Origin: RGIG8306 sp964426655 | Lineage (GTDB): Bacteria > Bacillota > Clostridia > Lachnospirales > Lachnospiraceae | Direction of reading: 5' to 3' | NCBI GenBank assembly: GCA_964426655.1 | Contig: CAYRQT010000020.1 | Coordinates: forward strand, 1-38,255 | DNA length: 38,255 bases | Shown here: one piece after another, positions 25,810 through 34,632 of the stretch | Layout: each line of letters opens with the position of its first letter | Position numbering within the stretch: the first letter of the stretch is position 1 | Program-made: the position numbers and the translations under genes | The notes under the pieces: model-generated | Told to the model about the DNA's origin: nothing | Database searches by the model: none | The model's input: only the letters and a program-made list of their open reading frames with translations

Positions 25810-27532
25810 TCGTCGACTGTGGCACTACATCCGCCCCTATTCCTTTTACCTGCTTTTGGCCCTGTTTCTGGCTGTCATTACAGTGTGTACCACCCTTTAC
25901 ACCCCCATCGTCATTGGAGAAGGGGTGGATCTGGTGGCCGGTCCCGGGCAGGTGCAGTTTGCTGCTCTAAAACCCCTGCTCCTAAAGCTTCTCGTTTTAA
26001 TTGCCATTACCACCCTTTCCCAATGGTGCATGACACTGGCCACAAACCGGGCCGCTTACAGCACCATTCGGGACATCCGGGAGGATGCCTATAAAAAGCT
26101 GACCAAGGCTCCCCTCTCCTATCTGGACCGGCGCCCTCAGGGGGATATTTTAAGCCGGGTCATTGCAGATGTGGACCAGGTGGGGGATGGTCTGTTAATC
26201 GGGTTCACCCAGCTTTTCAGCGGCGTGCTGACCATTCTCGGTACTTTTGGTTTTATGCTCCGCTTAAGTGTGCCCATTACTCTGGTGGTGGTCCTGCTGA
26301 CGCCTCTTTCCTTTTTTATGGCAGGTTTTCTTTCCCGCATGACCTTCCGCCTTTTTGGAGAACAGGCCAGGGTGCGGGGAGATATGACCGCCTTTGCCGA
26401 AGAAATGGTGGGAAGCCAGCCTCTGGTAAAGACCTTTGGCCGGGAGGCTGCCAATAATGCCCGGTTTGCACAAATTAATGAAGCATTACAGGTGGTGGGT
26501 GTTAAGGCCCTTTTCTACTCTGCCATTACCAACCCCGGAACCCGTTTCATCAATGGCCTGGTCTATGCCGCCGTGGGCATTTTAGGGGCCTTTAAAGTGC
26601 TTTCCGGCGGACTGACGGTAGGGCAGCTTACTAGCTTTCTCTCCTATGCCAATCAGTACACAAAGCCTTTTAATGAAATTTCCGGTGTCATCACCGAATT
26701 GCAGGGAGCCTTTGCTGCCGCCAGACATGTGTTTGAAATTATTGATGCCCCTGTCGAACTCCCGGATGCGCCGGATGCCCTTGCTCTGGAAAATGCCAAA
26801 GGGCAGGTGGATCTGTTCCATGTCAGCTTTCGTTACGAACCGGACGTCCCTTTTATGGAGGATTTGAATCTGCATGTGGTACCCGGACAGCGTATTGCTC
26901 TGGTGGGGCCTACAGGCTGTGGAAAAACCACCTTTATCAACCTGCTGATGCGTTTTCATGAAATTGATGGGGGAAAAATCGGAGTGGATGGCCATCCCGT
27001 CACAACCATTCAAAGGGATGCCCTTCGCCGCCAGTATGGCATGGTGCTGCAGGACACCTGGCTGATGCACGGTTCTGTGCGGGAAAACATTGCCTATGGG
27101 CGCCCGGACGCCTCCCTTGAAGACATTATGGAAGCTGCAAAGAAAGCCCACGCCCACTCCTTTATCGTCCGTCTTCCCGATGGATATGACACCATCCTGG
27201 ATGAGTCGGGAGGGAGTCTGTCCGCAGGGCAAAAACAGCTTTTGTGCATTTCCAGAGTCATGCTGGACCTGCCTCCCATGCTCATTCTGGATGAAGCCAC
27301 TTCTTCCATCGACACCATGACGGAGCAGCGGATCTCCCGGGCTTTTGAAACGCTAATGGAGGGACGCACCAGTTTTGTGGTGGCGCACCGGCTTTCCACC
27401 ATTCAGTCCGCAGACTGCATTCTGGTGATGCAACAGGGTAAAATAATTGAACGGGGCACCCACCGGGAACTGCTAGACCGGAAGGGATTTTATGCGCAGT
27501 TGTTCAGCAGTCAGTTTGATACGGCAGAGTAA
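25802..27532 (+). CDS. ABC exporter half-transporter, catalytic subunit
   Basis: The 576-residue partner has six membrane helices and an ATPase domain with Walker A GPTGCGKT (about 368). Walker B is consensus (MLILDEATSSID), with catalytic Glu and His (VVAHRLS). Its own signature is changed to LSAGQKQ, which fits because this signature faces the degenerate site of the other subunit. The ATG at 25802 follows GGAGGGAACAGCA. Translational coupling with the previous gene supports a 1:1 complex. The downstream phosphatase gene is 18 bases away. Confidence 0.94.
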   Translation: MVNRRLWHYIRPYSFYLLLALFLAVITVCTTLYTPIVIGEGVDLVAGPGQVQFAALKPLLLKLLVLIAITTLSQWCMTLATNRAAYSTIRDIREDAYKKLTKAPLSYLDRRPQGDILSRVIADVDQVGDGLLIGFTQLFSGVLTILGTFGFMLRLSVPITLVVVLLTPLSFFMAGFLSRMTFRLFGEQARVRGDMTAFAEEMVGSQPLVKTFGREAANNARFAQINEALQVVGVKALFYSAITNPGTRFINGLVYAAVGILGAFKVLSGGLTVGQLTSFLSYANQYTKPFNEISGVITELQGAFAAARHVFEIIDAPVELPDAPDALALENAKGQVDLFHVSFRYEPDVPFMEDLNLHVVPGQRIALVGPTGCGKTTFINLLMRFHEIDGGKIGVDGHPVTTIQRDALRRQYGMVLQDTWLMHGSVRENIAYGRPDASLEDIMEAAKKAHAHSFIVRLPDGYDTILDESGGSLSAGQKQLLCISRVMLDLPPMLILDEATSSIDTMTEQRISRAFETLMEGRTSFVVAHRLSTIQSADCILVMQQGKIIERGTHRELLDRKGFYAQLFSSQFDTAE

Positions 27533-27550
27533 TGCCAAAAAGGAGGTTAC

Positions 27551-28381
27551 ATGAATCGATTCGATATTCCCCGCACAGGCTTTCCCTGTGATTATCACAT
27601 GCACACATGGTTCTCCGGTGACTCCAAGGCAGACCCCCAGGCCCAGGTGAGGGAAGCCATCCGGCTGGGCATGAAGGAAATCTGTTTTACAGACCACATG
27701 GACCTGGATTATCCTCTGGAAACGGAACTTTTTTTGCTGGATCTGGCCAAATACGGGCCGGCCATGGAAGCCATCCAGGCGGAATGGGCTGGGGTGCTCA
27801 CCATAAAAATTGGGGTGGAAATGGGGCTTCAGCCCCATTTGGAGAAGGAAATTCCTGCCTTTGTGGAGTCCTATCCCTTTGATTTTGTCATTGGATCCAC
27901 CCATGTGGCGGATGGCATAGACCCCTACAGAAAAGCCTTCTTTGAGGGGCGTACAGAGGAGGAAGGGTATCGGCGTTACTTTGAAGTGACGTTGGAAAAC
28001 ATCCGAAAATTTGACTGCTTTGATGTGTATGGTCATTTGGACTATGTGGTGCGATATGGCCCCAACCGGGACAGGGAGTACCTATACGAAAGCTATAAGG
28101 AAATTTTGGATGAAATTCTTAGAGCACTGATTCTTAAGGGAAAGGGCATAGAGGTCAATACCGCCGGATTAAAATACGGGCTCTCCTATCCCCATCCCTA
28201 TCCCTTTATTCTACAGCGCTACAGAGAACTGGGGGGAGAAATACTGACCGTGGGGGCAGACGGACATAAACCGGAGCAAATTGCTTTTGCCTTCAGCCAT
28301 GTGGCCGATTACCTGCGACAGAACGGCATTCGGTATTACTGTACTTTTGATAAGAGAAAGCCCAGCTTTCACCGCCTTTAA
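27551..28381 (+). CDS. hisJ: PHP-domain histidinol-phosphatase (HisJ/HisK family)
   Basis: The 276-residue protein shows PHP metal motifs: DYHMHTWFSGD near the N-terminus, FTDHMDLDYP, an EMGLQPH segment, VIGSTH, YGHLDY and GADGHKP near the C-terminus. The family removes phosphate from histidinol-phosphate in histidine synthesis. No other his gene is nearby, so it may serve a remote pathway or another phosphoester. An AAGGAGG site precedes the ATG by four bases. It follows the exporter genes closely and is probably in their transcript. Confidence 0.87.
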   Translation: MNRFDIPRTGFPCDYHMHTWFSGDSKADPQAQVREAIRLGMKEICFTDHMDLDYPLETELFLLDLAKYGPAMEAIQAEWAGVLTIKIGVEMGLQPHLEKEIPAFVESYPFDFVIGSTHVADGIDPYRKAFFEGRTEEEGYRRYFEVTLENIRKFDCFDVYGHLDYVVRYGPNRDREYLYESYKEILDEILRALILKGKGIEVNTAGLKYGLSYPHPYPFILQRYRELGGEILTVGADGHKPEQIAFAFSHVADYLRQNGIRYYCTFDKRKPSFHRL

Positions 28382-28401
28382 AAGGGGCTATGCCGGGCTT
28401 T
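28357..28401. terminator. Weak bidirectional stem-loop between hisJ and mnmA
   Basis: AAAGCCCAGC and GCCGGGCTTT form imperfect arms around the hisJ stop, with short T runs in both directions. The loop is long, so termination is only a possibility. Confidence 0.3.
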
Positions 28402-29491
28402 ATAATGCAGGCGGCAAAATGGTCCCGCCTCCCAATATATAATTGTCCTGATAAAACACCACTACCTGCCCGGGAGTAATGGCCCGCACCGGTTCGTCAA
28501 AAACCACCCGCACCTGTCCATGGTCTGTGGGATACAGGGTGGCCATGCTGCCCCTGTGGGAATAGCGAATTTTCACCAGTGCTCTTGCAGGTTCTGGCAG
28601 CGCTTCTACTGCCATCCAGTTGAGCTGGCTGCAGGAAAGTTCATTGCCATAAACATCCTCATTGGTTCCAATGACCACTTCATTTGTATCTGGACGAATG
28701 GCGGACACGAAAGCCGGAAACCCTAATGCCAGGCCAAGGCCCTTGCGCTGTCCGATGGTATAATGATGGATGCCTTTGTGCATGCCCAGCACTTCTCCAT
28801 CAGGGGAAACAAAAGGGCCGGGTCCCGGCATGCCCTCACTGTTTTCCTCCAGGAAACCGGTATAATCATTATCCGGTATAAAACAGATTTCCTGGCTGTC
28901 CCGCTTATTGGATACCCGCACATCAATGGATTTGGCCATCTGCCGAATTTCTTCTTTATGGTAGGCCCCCACCGGCATAAGGGTTCTGGCCAGCTGTTCC
29001 TGTGTCAGATTGTACAGCGCATATGTCTGATCCTTGGCGGCCGTCACGGAGTTCATAATGGTATAGCGGCCGTTTTCCAGCTGTCGGATCTGGGCATAAT
29101 GACCGGTAGCGATGTAATCTGCGCCGATTTCCAGGCTTCTTTCCAGGAGGGATTCCCATTTTACATAGCGGTTGCAGGCAATGCAGGGATTGGGGGTCTC
29201 CCCTCTTTTGTACGCCTCAATAAAATACTGAATCACCTTTTCATCAAATTCCCGTTTAAAATTCATCACATAGTAGGGGATGCCAAGGGAGGAAGCCACT
29301 CTTCTGGCATCATCCACTGCGGACAGGCCACAACATCCCCCTTCTCTGGAAACGGCCTCTGCCGACTCATCCTGCCAGATCTGCATGGTGACCCCCACCA
29401 CATCATATCCCTGCTGTAACAAAAGGTAGGCTGCCACAGAAGAATCCACTCCTCCGGACATGCCCACCACCACTTTCTTTCTATTTTCCAT
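28400..29491 (-). CDS. mnmA: tRNA-specific 2-thiouridylase
   Basis: MnmA puts sulfur on U34 of the tRNAs for Lys, Glu and Gln. The 363-residue length is normal. The ATP-pyrophosphatase loop is GMSGGVDSS (10-18). The catalytic cysteines are Cys106 in NPCIACNRYVKWE and Cys203 in QEICFIPD. The tRNA-binding region includes ATGHYAQ and KDQTYALY. It has its own promoter, divergent from the carbamate kinase gene. It ends 19 bases from the convergent hisJ gene. Confidence 0.97.
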   Translation of the reverse strand: MENRKKVVVGMSGGVDSSVAAYLLLQQGYDVVGVTMQIWQDESAEAVSREGGCCGLSAVDDARRVASSLGIPYYVMNFKREFDEKVIQYFIEAYKRGETPNPCIACNRYVKWESLLERSLEIGADYIATGHYAQIRQLENGRYTIMNSVTAAKDQTYALYNLTQEQLARTLMPVGAYHKEEIRQMAKSIDVRVSNKRDSQEICFIPDNDYTGFLEENSEGMPGPGPFVSPDGEVLGMHKGIHHYTIGQRKGLGLALGFPAFVSAIRPDTNEVVIGTNEDVYGNELSCSQLNWMAVEALPEPARALVKIRYSHRGSMATLYPTDHGQVRVVFDEPVRAITPGQVVVFYQDNYILGGGTILPPAL

Positions 29492-29544
29492 AAACGGCCT
29501 AAGCCTCTCTTTCTATATTCGAATGCCTTTAAGGCTGTCCATCC

Positions 29545-29573
29545 ATCCTACAACAAATTCCCTGCTCTGGCAA
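29545..29573 (-). promoter_or_regulatory. Promoter of mnmA
   Basis: On the minus strand TTGCCA (29573-29568), a 17-base spacer and TAGGAT (29550-29545), 54 bases before the start codon. Confidence 0.55.
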
Positions 29574-29580
29574 GTTAGGA

Positions 29581-29610
29581 TTGCATTTTCCCTTAGGAAC
29601 ATGCTATACT
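29581..29610 (+). promoter_or_regulatory. Promoter of the carbamate kinase gene
   Basis: TTGCAT (29581-29586), an 18-base spacer and TATACT (29605-29610), followed by a CGGAGGA ribosome binding site. Confidence 0.55.
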
Positions 29611-29645
29611 TTTGCTATCATGATACACATCGGAGGACATCAAAC

Positions 29646-30575
29646 ATGAAGAAACCCATCGCTGTTGTGGCACTTGGCCGAAATGCCTTTGGTACCACAC
29701 TGCCGGAACAAAAAAATGCTGTTGCACATGCAGTGAAGGCCATTGCCGACCTGATTGAAGATAAATACACCGTTGTGATTACCCACAGCAACGGTCCGCA
29801 AATTGGCATGCTCCACACAGCCATGACCGAATTTTCCCGTCTGGACCCCACCTACACGGTGGCGCCCCTGGCTGTTTGCGGTGCTCTAAGCCAGGGCTAC
29901 ATCGGCTATGACCTGCAAAACGCCCTGCGCACGGAGCTCCTTTCCCGAGGCCTCATGAAAACAGTGAGCACCATCATTACTCAGGTGCAGGTAGATCCCT
30001 TTGACCCTGCGTTTACCCACCCCAGTAAAATTATTGGCCGGACCATGAGCCGGGCAGAGGCAGAAGCGGAGGAGCATAAGGGCAATTATGTGGTGGAGGA
30101 AGGTAACGGCTTCCGTCGAATCATTCCCTCTCCCAAGCCCATTGACATCATTGAAATGGATGCCATCCGGGTTCTTGCGGAAAATGACCAGGTGGTCATT
30201 GCCTGCGGCGGTGGCGGGATTCCCGTTCTGGCCCAGGGCATTCGCCTCCAGGGTGCCAGCGCCATCATTGAAAAGGATGCCACAGCCTCTCTTCTGGCCA
30301 GAAAGCTGAAGGCCGAGGTGCTGTTGTTCATTACAAATAAAGACCAGCTGACATTAAACCAGGAAGACGGCACTGCACTTCCCCTGGAAAGCCTTTCTCT
30401 GGAGCAGGCCAGCGCCTACCTGGATGAGGGATATTTCACCGCAGGACTGGACCGTCCCAAAATGCAGGCTGCCGTGGATTTTGTGGCAGATGGCAGTGGC
30501 CGGCGGGCCGTCATTACCTCTCTGGGAAAAGCCAAACTGGGGCTGCATGACCAGGCAGGCACCATCATCCGCTAA
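29646..30575 (+). CDS. arcC: Carbamate kinase-family protein
   Basis: The 309-residue amino-acid-kinase fold protein would make ATP from carbamoyl phosphate and ADP, or the reverse. Most of the protein fits the family (YIGYDLQNAL, KIIGRTMSRAEA, VEEGNGFRRIIPSP, ACGGGGIPV, IEKDATASLLA, LFITNKDQ). Two conserved phosphate-binding motifs are changed: GGNAL is GRNAF (residues 11-15) and THGNGPQ is THSNGPQ (46-52). The start at 29646 follows CGGAGGAC. No arginine deiminase or ornithine transcarbamoylase gene is near, so the source of carbamoyl phosphate is not shown. Its last 11 bases overlap convergent mutY. Confidence 0.88.
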   Translation: MKKPIAVVALGRNAFGTTLPEQKNAVAHAVKAIADLIEDKYTVVITHSNGPQIGMLHTAMTEFSRLDPTYTVAPLAVCGALSQGYIGYDLQNALRTELLSRGLMKTVSTIITQVQVDPFDPAFTHPSKIIGRTMSRAEAEAEEHKGNYVVEEGNGFRRIIPSPKPIDIIEMDAIRVLAENDQVVIACGGGGIPVLAQGIRLQGASAIIEKDATASLLARKLKAEVLLFITNKDQLTLNQEDGTALPLESLSLEQASAYLDEGYFTAGLDRPKMQAAVDFVADGSGRRAVITSLGKAKLGLHDQAGTIIR

Positions 30576-31737
30576 TATTTTCCGGTGTTCCCCCTTCCAG
30601 GGGCTCCAAAAGAAGGGCCTGGCGAAAGGCTGTGGGAAGGGAATATTCATCCGTCAGGGATTGCATGGACACATAAAAACAGTTTTTAAAGGGCTTCTCC
30701 TGCGGAAGCTCTTTTTTTGTGAGCAAAACCCTGTAGGTATGCATCTCCCATTCCTTATGGGTAAAGACGTGCCGATATACCTTCAGGGGGATGATTTCCC
30801 TCAGTCCAGCTAAACAGAATAGCTGCTCTGCCTGCGCCCGATTTAGTGCCCCCTCTGTGTGAGGCCATTGATAAAGGCCTGCCAAAAGCCCCTTGTCCGG
30901 CCGTTTCTGCAGTAAGATTTCTCCTTCCGCCTTTACCAGAAACTGGGTGTAGATTTCCTTCCTGCGGGCCTTTGCTTTCCTGCGCACAGGCAGCGCTTCT
31001 GCCACCCCCTCTGCTCTGGCCAGACAAAGGGGGGAAAGGGGGCAGACCCCACACCGGATTTCCCCTTTTGGCAGGCAGATGGTCTCTCCGATCTCCATAA
31101 GCCCTTCATTAAACAGGGCCGGCTGCACTCTGGTATCAGAAAGCACCTCCGTTAACCATCCCTCTACTCTCTTTCTGGTGCCGGATTCCAGTACATCCGC
31201 CCGGCTGGCCGTGAGCCGGGAAATGACCCGCAGCACATTGCCGTCCACAGCCGGGACCGGCAGCCCGTAGCAGATGGAACCAATGGCTCCTGCAGTGTAG
31301 GGACCGATACCCGGAAGTGCAAGAATTTCTGTATATATATGGGGCATCCTGCCATTATGCCTCTGTACAATGACCTTTGCTGCCTTTTGCAGGTTTCTGG
31401 CTCTGGAATAATAGCCAAGGCCTTCCCAGGCCTTAAGCACCCTTTCCTCCGGGGCCGCAGCCAGTGCTTCTATCCGGGGGAACAAAGTCATAAACTGGGC
31501 ATAATGGGGCAAAACGGCCTCTATGCGGGTCTGTTGAAGCATGATTTCACTGACCATGACCCCGTAGGGATCCGGAGGATCCGTCCGCCAGGGTAACGCC
31601 CGGGCATGATTTTGATACCAGGCCCCAAGGCCGGGCGCCACTGCCAGAATCCGGTCTTTTTCGCTGTCAATGGACCTGGCCTCTTCCCAGGAAATAAACG
31701 GATGCTTTATATCGGTCGGGTGTAGGTTTTTAGCCAC
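30565..31737 (-). CDS. mutY: A/G-specific adenine glycosylase
   Basis: MutY removes adenine opposite 8-oxoguanine. The 390-residue protein has catalytic Glu64 in SEIMLQQTRIEAVL, a helix-hairpin-helix LPGIGPYTAGAI (141-152) and catalytic Asp165 in VPAVDGNVLRV. Four iron-sulfur cysteines follow (Cys221, 229, 232 and 238). The C-terminal third is a Nudix-like domain that recognises 8-oxoguanine. The GTG start at 31737 follows AAGGAGA, and the gene overlaps the end of the aminopeptidase gene by 31 bases, so it is translationally coupled. Confidence 0.95.
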   Translation of the reverse strand: MAKNLHPTDIKHPFISWEEARSIDSEKDRILAVAPGLGAWYQNHARALPWRTDPPDPYGVMVSEIMLQQTRIEAVLPHYAQFMTLFPRIEALAAAPEERVLKAWEGLGYYSRARNLQKAAKVIVQRHNGRMPHIYTEILALPGIGPYTAGAIGSICYGLPVPAVDGNVLRVISRLTASRADVLESGTRKRVEGWLTEVLSDTRVQPALFNEGLMEIGETICLPKGEIRCGVCPLSPLCLARAEGVAEALPVRRKAKARRKEIYTQFLVKAEGEILLQKRPDKGLLAGLYQWPHTEGALNRAQAEQLFCLAGLREIIPLKVYRHVFTHKEWEMHTYRVLLTKKELPQEKPFKNCFYVSMQSLTDEYSLPTAFRQALLLEPLEGGTPENISG

Positions 31738-33518
31738 TGCAGCTTTTCTCCTTCAAAATAGGGGGCGAGAGTTTGATAAACCATGTCATGGTACTGGTTC
31801 AGCATGGTCCTGTCTGCCTCTGTCAGCAGGGAAAGGTCCACTCCGTCCAGATCGATGGGACAATAGGTAATGTTTTCGAAAGTGAGAAAGGTACCATATT
31901 CGTTGACTGCCGGTTCCCCATCCAGAAGGAGGGGCTGGCAGATCAGCTCATTTTCAATGCGGATCCCATATTTTCCGTCCAGATAAATACCCGGCTCATC
32001 TGTGGTCACCATTCCCGGCTCCAGCACAGCACTGTCTATACGCTCCGGCACCACACGCCATCTGAAACCATTCGGCCCCTCATGCACATTCAGCAAATAC
32101 CCGATGCCATGCCCTGTGCCGCTGCGATAATCCAGCGCCATATCCCAGATTGGACCTCTGGCCAGAATGTCCAGGTTAATGCCCCTGCACCCGGAAAGGA
32201 ATCTGGCATTGGCCAGGCGCAGATTTCCCTGTACCACCGCCGTAAAATGCCGTTTCATTTCTGCAGTGATATCTCCAAGCACCATGGTTCTGGTGATGTC
32301 CGTGCTCCCCTGCAAATAGTGGCCACCGGAATCCACCAGAAGAAAACCGGCAGCCTCCAACATTGCACTCTTCTCTTCAGTAGCTCTGTAGTGCATCATG
32401 GCCCCATTGGGCCCATATGCACTGATGGTATCAAAACTCAGATCAATGTATCCGGGAATATGTTTTCTCAGTTCATCCAGATGGCAGGCTGCACTGTATT
32501 CTGAAATGGGGATTTTCCCCACATTGGTTTTGACCCAGTACATAAATTCTGTGCAGGCCACCCCGTCCAGTACATGAATACGGCGAATATTGGATAACTC
32601 CACCGGGTTTTTTATGGCTTTCATCAATGTGGCCGGATCCGGCTGATCCTGAATTTTAATGAGGCTGCCAAGCCTTGACGTAATGGCCGTATTTACCACC
32701 TTTTTATTCAACAGAATGGCCTTGTATTTGCCCGCTTTGATCTGGCTGATAAAATGATATATATCCCCATATGGGTGCAGGGTGACCCCTGCTTCATGCA
32801 AAATGGCCTTCACATCCGAAGGAATGGATTTTTCCTGTACAAAAAGATGGGCCTCTTTTAAGGAAAGGACCAGGAAAGCGTGAATGACCGGGAAATGGGC
32901 AATGTCATTGCCCCGCAGATTCAAAGTCCACATGATGTTGTCCAATGCGGCCATCAGGTGCAGATCTGCGCCTGAAGTCTCCATGGCTTTTCGAATCATT
33001 TCCAGCTTTTCCCTGCGGCTTTTTCCTGCGTAGTTTTCTTCCAGAATCCAGGCTTTACTGCAGGGCATGGGCGGTCGGTCCTTCCAGATGGGGCTGATAA
33101 GATCCAGGGTGGGCTGCAGGGTAATGTGCCTGGTTCTGGCTCCCTCTGCCAATTTTTCCGAAAAAGCGGTGTTGACTACCCGTCCATCAAAGCCAATGCG
33201 CCCTCCCTCCGGCGTTTCCCTTAACATGTAAGCCATGGGGGTGGGCACATCCGGCATGCCGGCTTTAAAAAGGGATATGCCCGAGTCCTCCAATTCCTTT
33301 TCTGCCTGCAGATAATATCTGCCGTCCGTCCACAGGCCCGCCTCCCTGGGGGTGACCACCAGAGTACCTGCAGAGCCGGTAAACCCACTGAGCCATGCCC
33401 TTGCCTTAAAATAATCTCCCACATATTCTGTTTCATGATAATCTGCTGTGGGAATGTAATAGGTGTGCACACTGGCCTTTTCCATCTGCGCCCGCAGGGC
33501 AGTTAAGGTTTCTTTCAT
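31707..33518 (-). CDS. pepP: Xaa-Pro aminopeptidase (M24B, three-domain form)
   Basis: The 603-residue enzyme removes N-terminal residues that precede proline. It has two creatinase-like N-terminal domains and a C-terminal pita-bread domain with the five metal ligands: Asp near 395 (DSGGHY), Asp near 406 (STDITRT), His near 469 (GTGHGIGY), Glu near 507 (TTDEPGIYLDG) and Glu near 521 (RIENELI). The long form resembles eukaryotic cytosolic XPNPEP1 and is also common in Clostridia. The start at 33518 follows GGAGGAGAG, and its ATGA overlaps the stop of the dehydrogenase gene. Confidence 0.95.
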   Translation of the reverse strand: MKETLTALRAQMEKASVHTYYIPTADYHETEYVGDYFKARAWLSGFTGSAGTLVVTPREAGLWTDGRYYLQAEKELEDSGISLFKAGMPDVPTPMAYMLRETPEGGRIGFDGRVVNTAFSEKLAEGARTRHITLQPTLDLISPIWKDRPPMPCSKAWILEENYAGKSRREKLEMIRKAMETSGADLHLMAALDNIMWTLNLRGNDIAHFPVIHAFLVLSLKEAHLFVQEKSIPSDVKAILHEAGVTLHPYGDIYHFISQIKAGKYKAILLNKKVVNTAITSRLGSLIKIQDQPDPATLMKAIKNPVELSNIRRIHVLDGVACTEFMYWVKTNVGKIPISEYSAACHLDELRKHIPGYIDLSFDTISAYGPNGAMMHYRATEEKSAMLEAAGFLLVDSGGHYLQGSTDITRTMVLGDITAEMKRHFTAVVQGNLRLANARFLSGCRGINLDILARGPIWDMALDYRSGTGHGIGYLLNVHEGPNGFRWRVVPERIDSAVLEPGMVTTDEPGIYLDGKYGIRIENELICQPLLLDGEPAVNEYGTFLTFENITYCPIDLDGVDLSLLTEADRTMLNQYHDMVYQTLAPYFEGEKLQWLKTYTRPI

Positions 33519-34480
33519 AGGCTCTCCTCCTCCAGTGCTTTTTTGCACTGTTCCATGGAAATGCGAATCATGTCCGATACTGCCTGTTCCGTGAAAAAGC
33601 CGGTATGGGGCGTCAGCACCACATTGGGGAGGCTGCGCAGAATGGCCAGTTCTTTAGAGGGCAGAATGGTGCCTTTGTAATCCTGATAATAAAGGCTCCC
33701 TTCTCCTTCCAGTACATCCAGCCCACAAGCCCCTACCTTCTCTTCCATAAGGGCCTCCACCAGCGCATGCGTATCCACCAGGGTTCCCCGGGCAGTGTTA
33801 ACAAGAATGACCCCCTTTTTCATTTTCTGGAAGGCTTCTCTGTTTAGCATGTGGAAGCCTTCTTTGGTGGCAGGCGCATGCAGTGTGATAATATCGCTCT
33901 GTTCAAGAAGGGTTTCCAGGGGCACATATTCCACGTCAAAAACAGATAAATCCCGGGGATACAGATCATAAGCCAGTATATGACTGCCAAAGCCGTGCAG
34001 ACAATGAATCACTGCCTCTCCGATTTTTCCGGTACCGATAACCCCCACCGTTTTGCTGCCAAGAGTATTCCCCCTGCAGCCTGCAAGAGAAAAGTCCTGG
34101 CCTTCAAACCGTTTCATCACAAGCCCCATTTTCCGCAGTGCCATCAGCATATGCATAATGGCATAATCCGCCACGGAATCCGGGGCATAGGATACATTGC
34201 TTACGGCAATGCCCAGCATCTTTGCCGCTTCCAGATCAATATGGTCATACCCCACTGTACGGGTGGAGACATGCCGGATCCCCACTGCCTTCCAGGCTTC
34301 CAGAAGAGATTTTCCAATGGGGGTTGTGATTACGCTCACACATACTGTGCCCGCCAGTTTTTCCGGGGGAACTTTAGAGGGGCTCTCTTCCAACAGGGTT
34401 ACATCCGCTGCAAAGGGGGCCGTATACTTTTTAAAGAAGTCTTTTTCATCTTCTCTTACATTAAATGCCACGATTTTCAT
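33515..34480 (-). CDS. D-2-hydroxyacid dehydrogenase (D-lactate dehydrogenase / VanH-like)
   Basis: The 321-residue NAD-dependent enzyme has the dinucleotide motif VGVIGTGKIGEA and the catalytic triad: Arg near 229 (NTARGTLVD), Glu near 257 (LDVLEGEGS) and His near 291 (LTPHTGFFTEQAV). The N-terminal STRTVGYDHID and PDSVADYAI segments are typical of D-lactate dehydrogenases and VanH. It probably reduces pyruvate to D-lactate. No vanA-type ligase is nearby, so a resistance role is not supported. It is first in an overlapping operon with pepP and mutY. Confidence 0.9.
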   Translation of the reverse strand: MKIVAFNVREDEKDFFKKYTAPFAADVTLLEESPSKVPPEKLAGTVCVSVITTPIGKSLLEAWKAVGIRHVSTRTVGYDHIDLEAAKMLGIAVSNVSYAPDSVADYAIMHMLMALRKMGLVMKRFEGQDFSLAGCRGNTLGSKTVGVIGTGKIGEAVIHCLHGFGSHILAYDLYPRDLSVFDVEYVPLETLLEQSDIITLHAPATKEGFHMLNREAFQKMKKGVILVNTARGTLVDTHALVEALMEEKVGACGLDVLEGEGSLYYQDYKGTILPSKELAILRSLPNVVLTPHTGFFTEQAVSDMIRISMEQCKKALEEESL

Positions 34481-34573
34481 TGGGTCACCAACCTTCCTTT
34501 TGATTCTGTTTTATTCTACCACACCAGTCGCCAAAAGGCCACCCCTGCCAGGGCCTTCAACACCCTCCCGGGC

Positions 34574-34602
34574 TTGACATTCCATGTTGCGGGGGGTATA
34601 GT
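34574..34602 (+). promoter_or_regulatory. Promoter of trpS
   Basis: TTGACA (34574-34579), a 17-base spacer and TATAGT (34597-34602). The start codon follows only 30 bases later, so there is no room for a T-box leader. Confidence 0.75.
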
Positions 34603-34632
34603 TATACCATTGATTTTGGAGGCAAAAATGAA

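Noticed and set aside
31773..32504. 243-residue plus-strand frame over the aminopeptidase gene
   Set aside because: It is antisense to conserved catalytic regions and has no start signals.
33515..34480. VanH-type glycopeptide resistance
   Set aside because: The dehydrogenase resembles VanH, but no D-Ala-D-Lac ligase or VanX is nearby; pepP and mutY follow instead.
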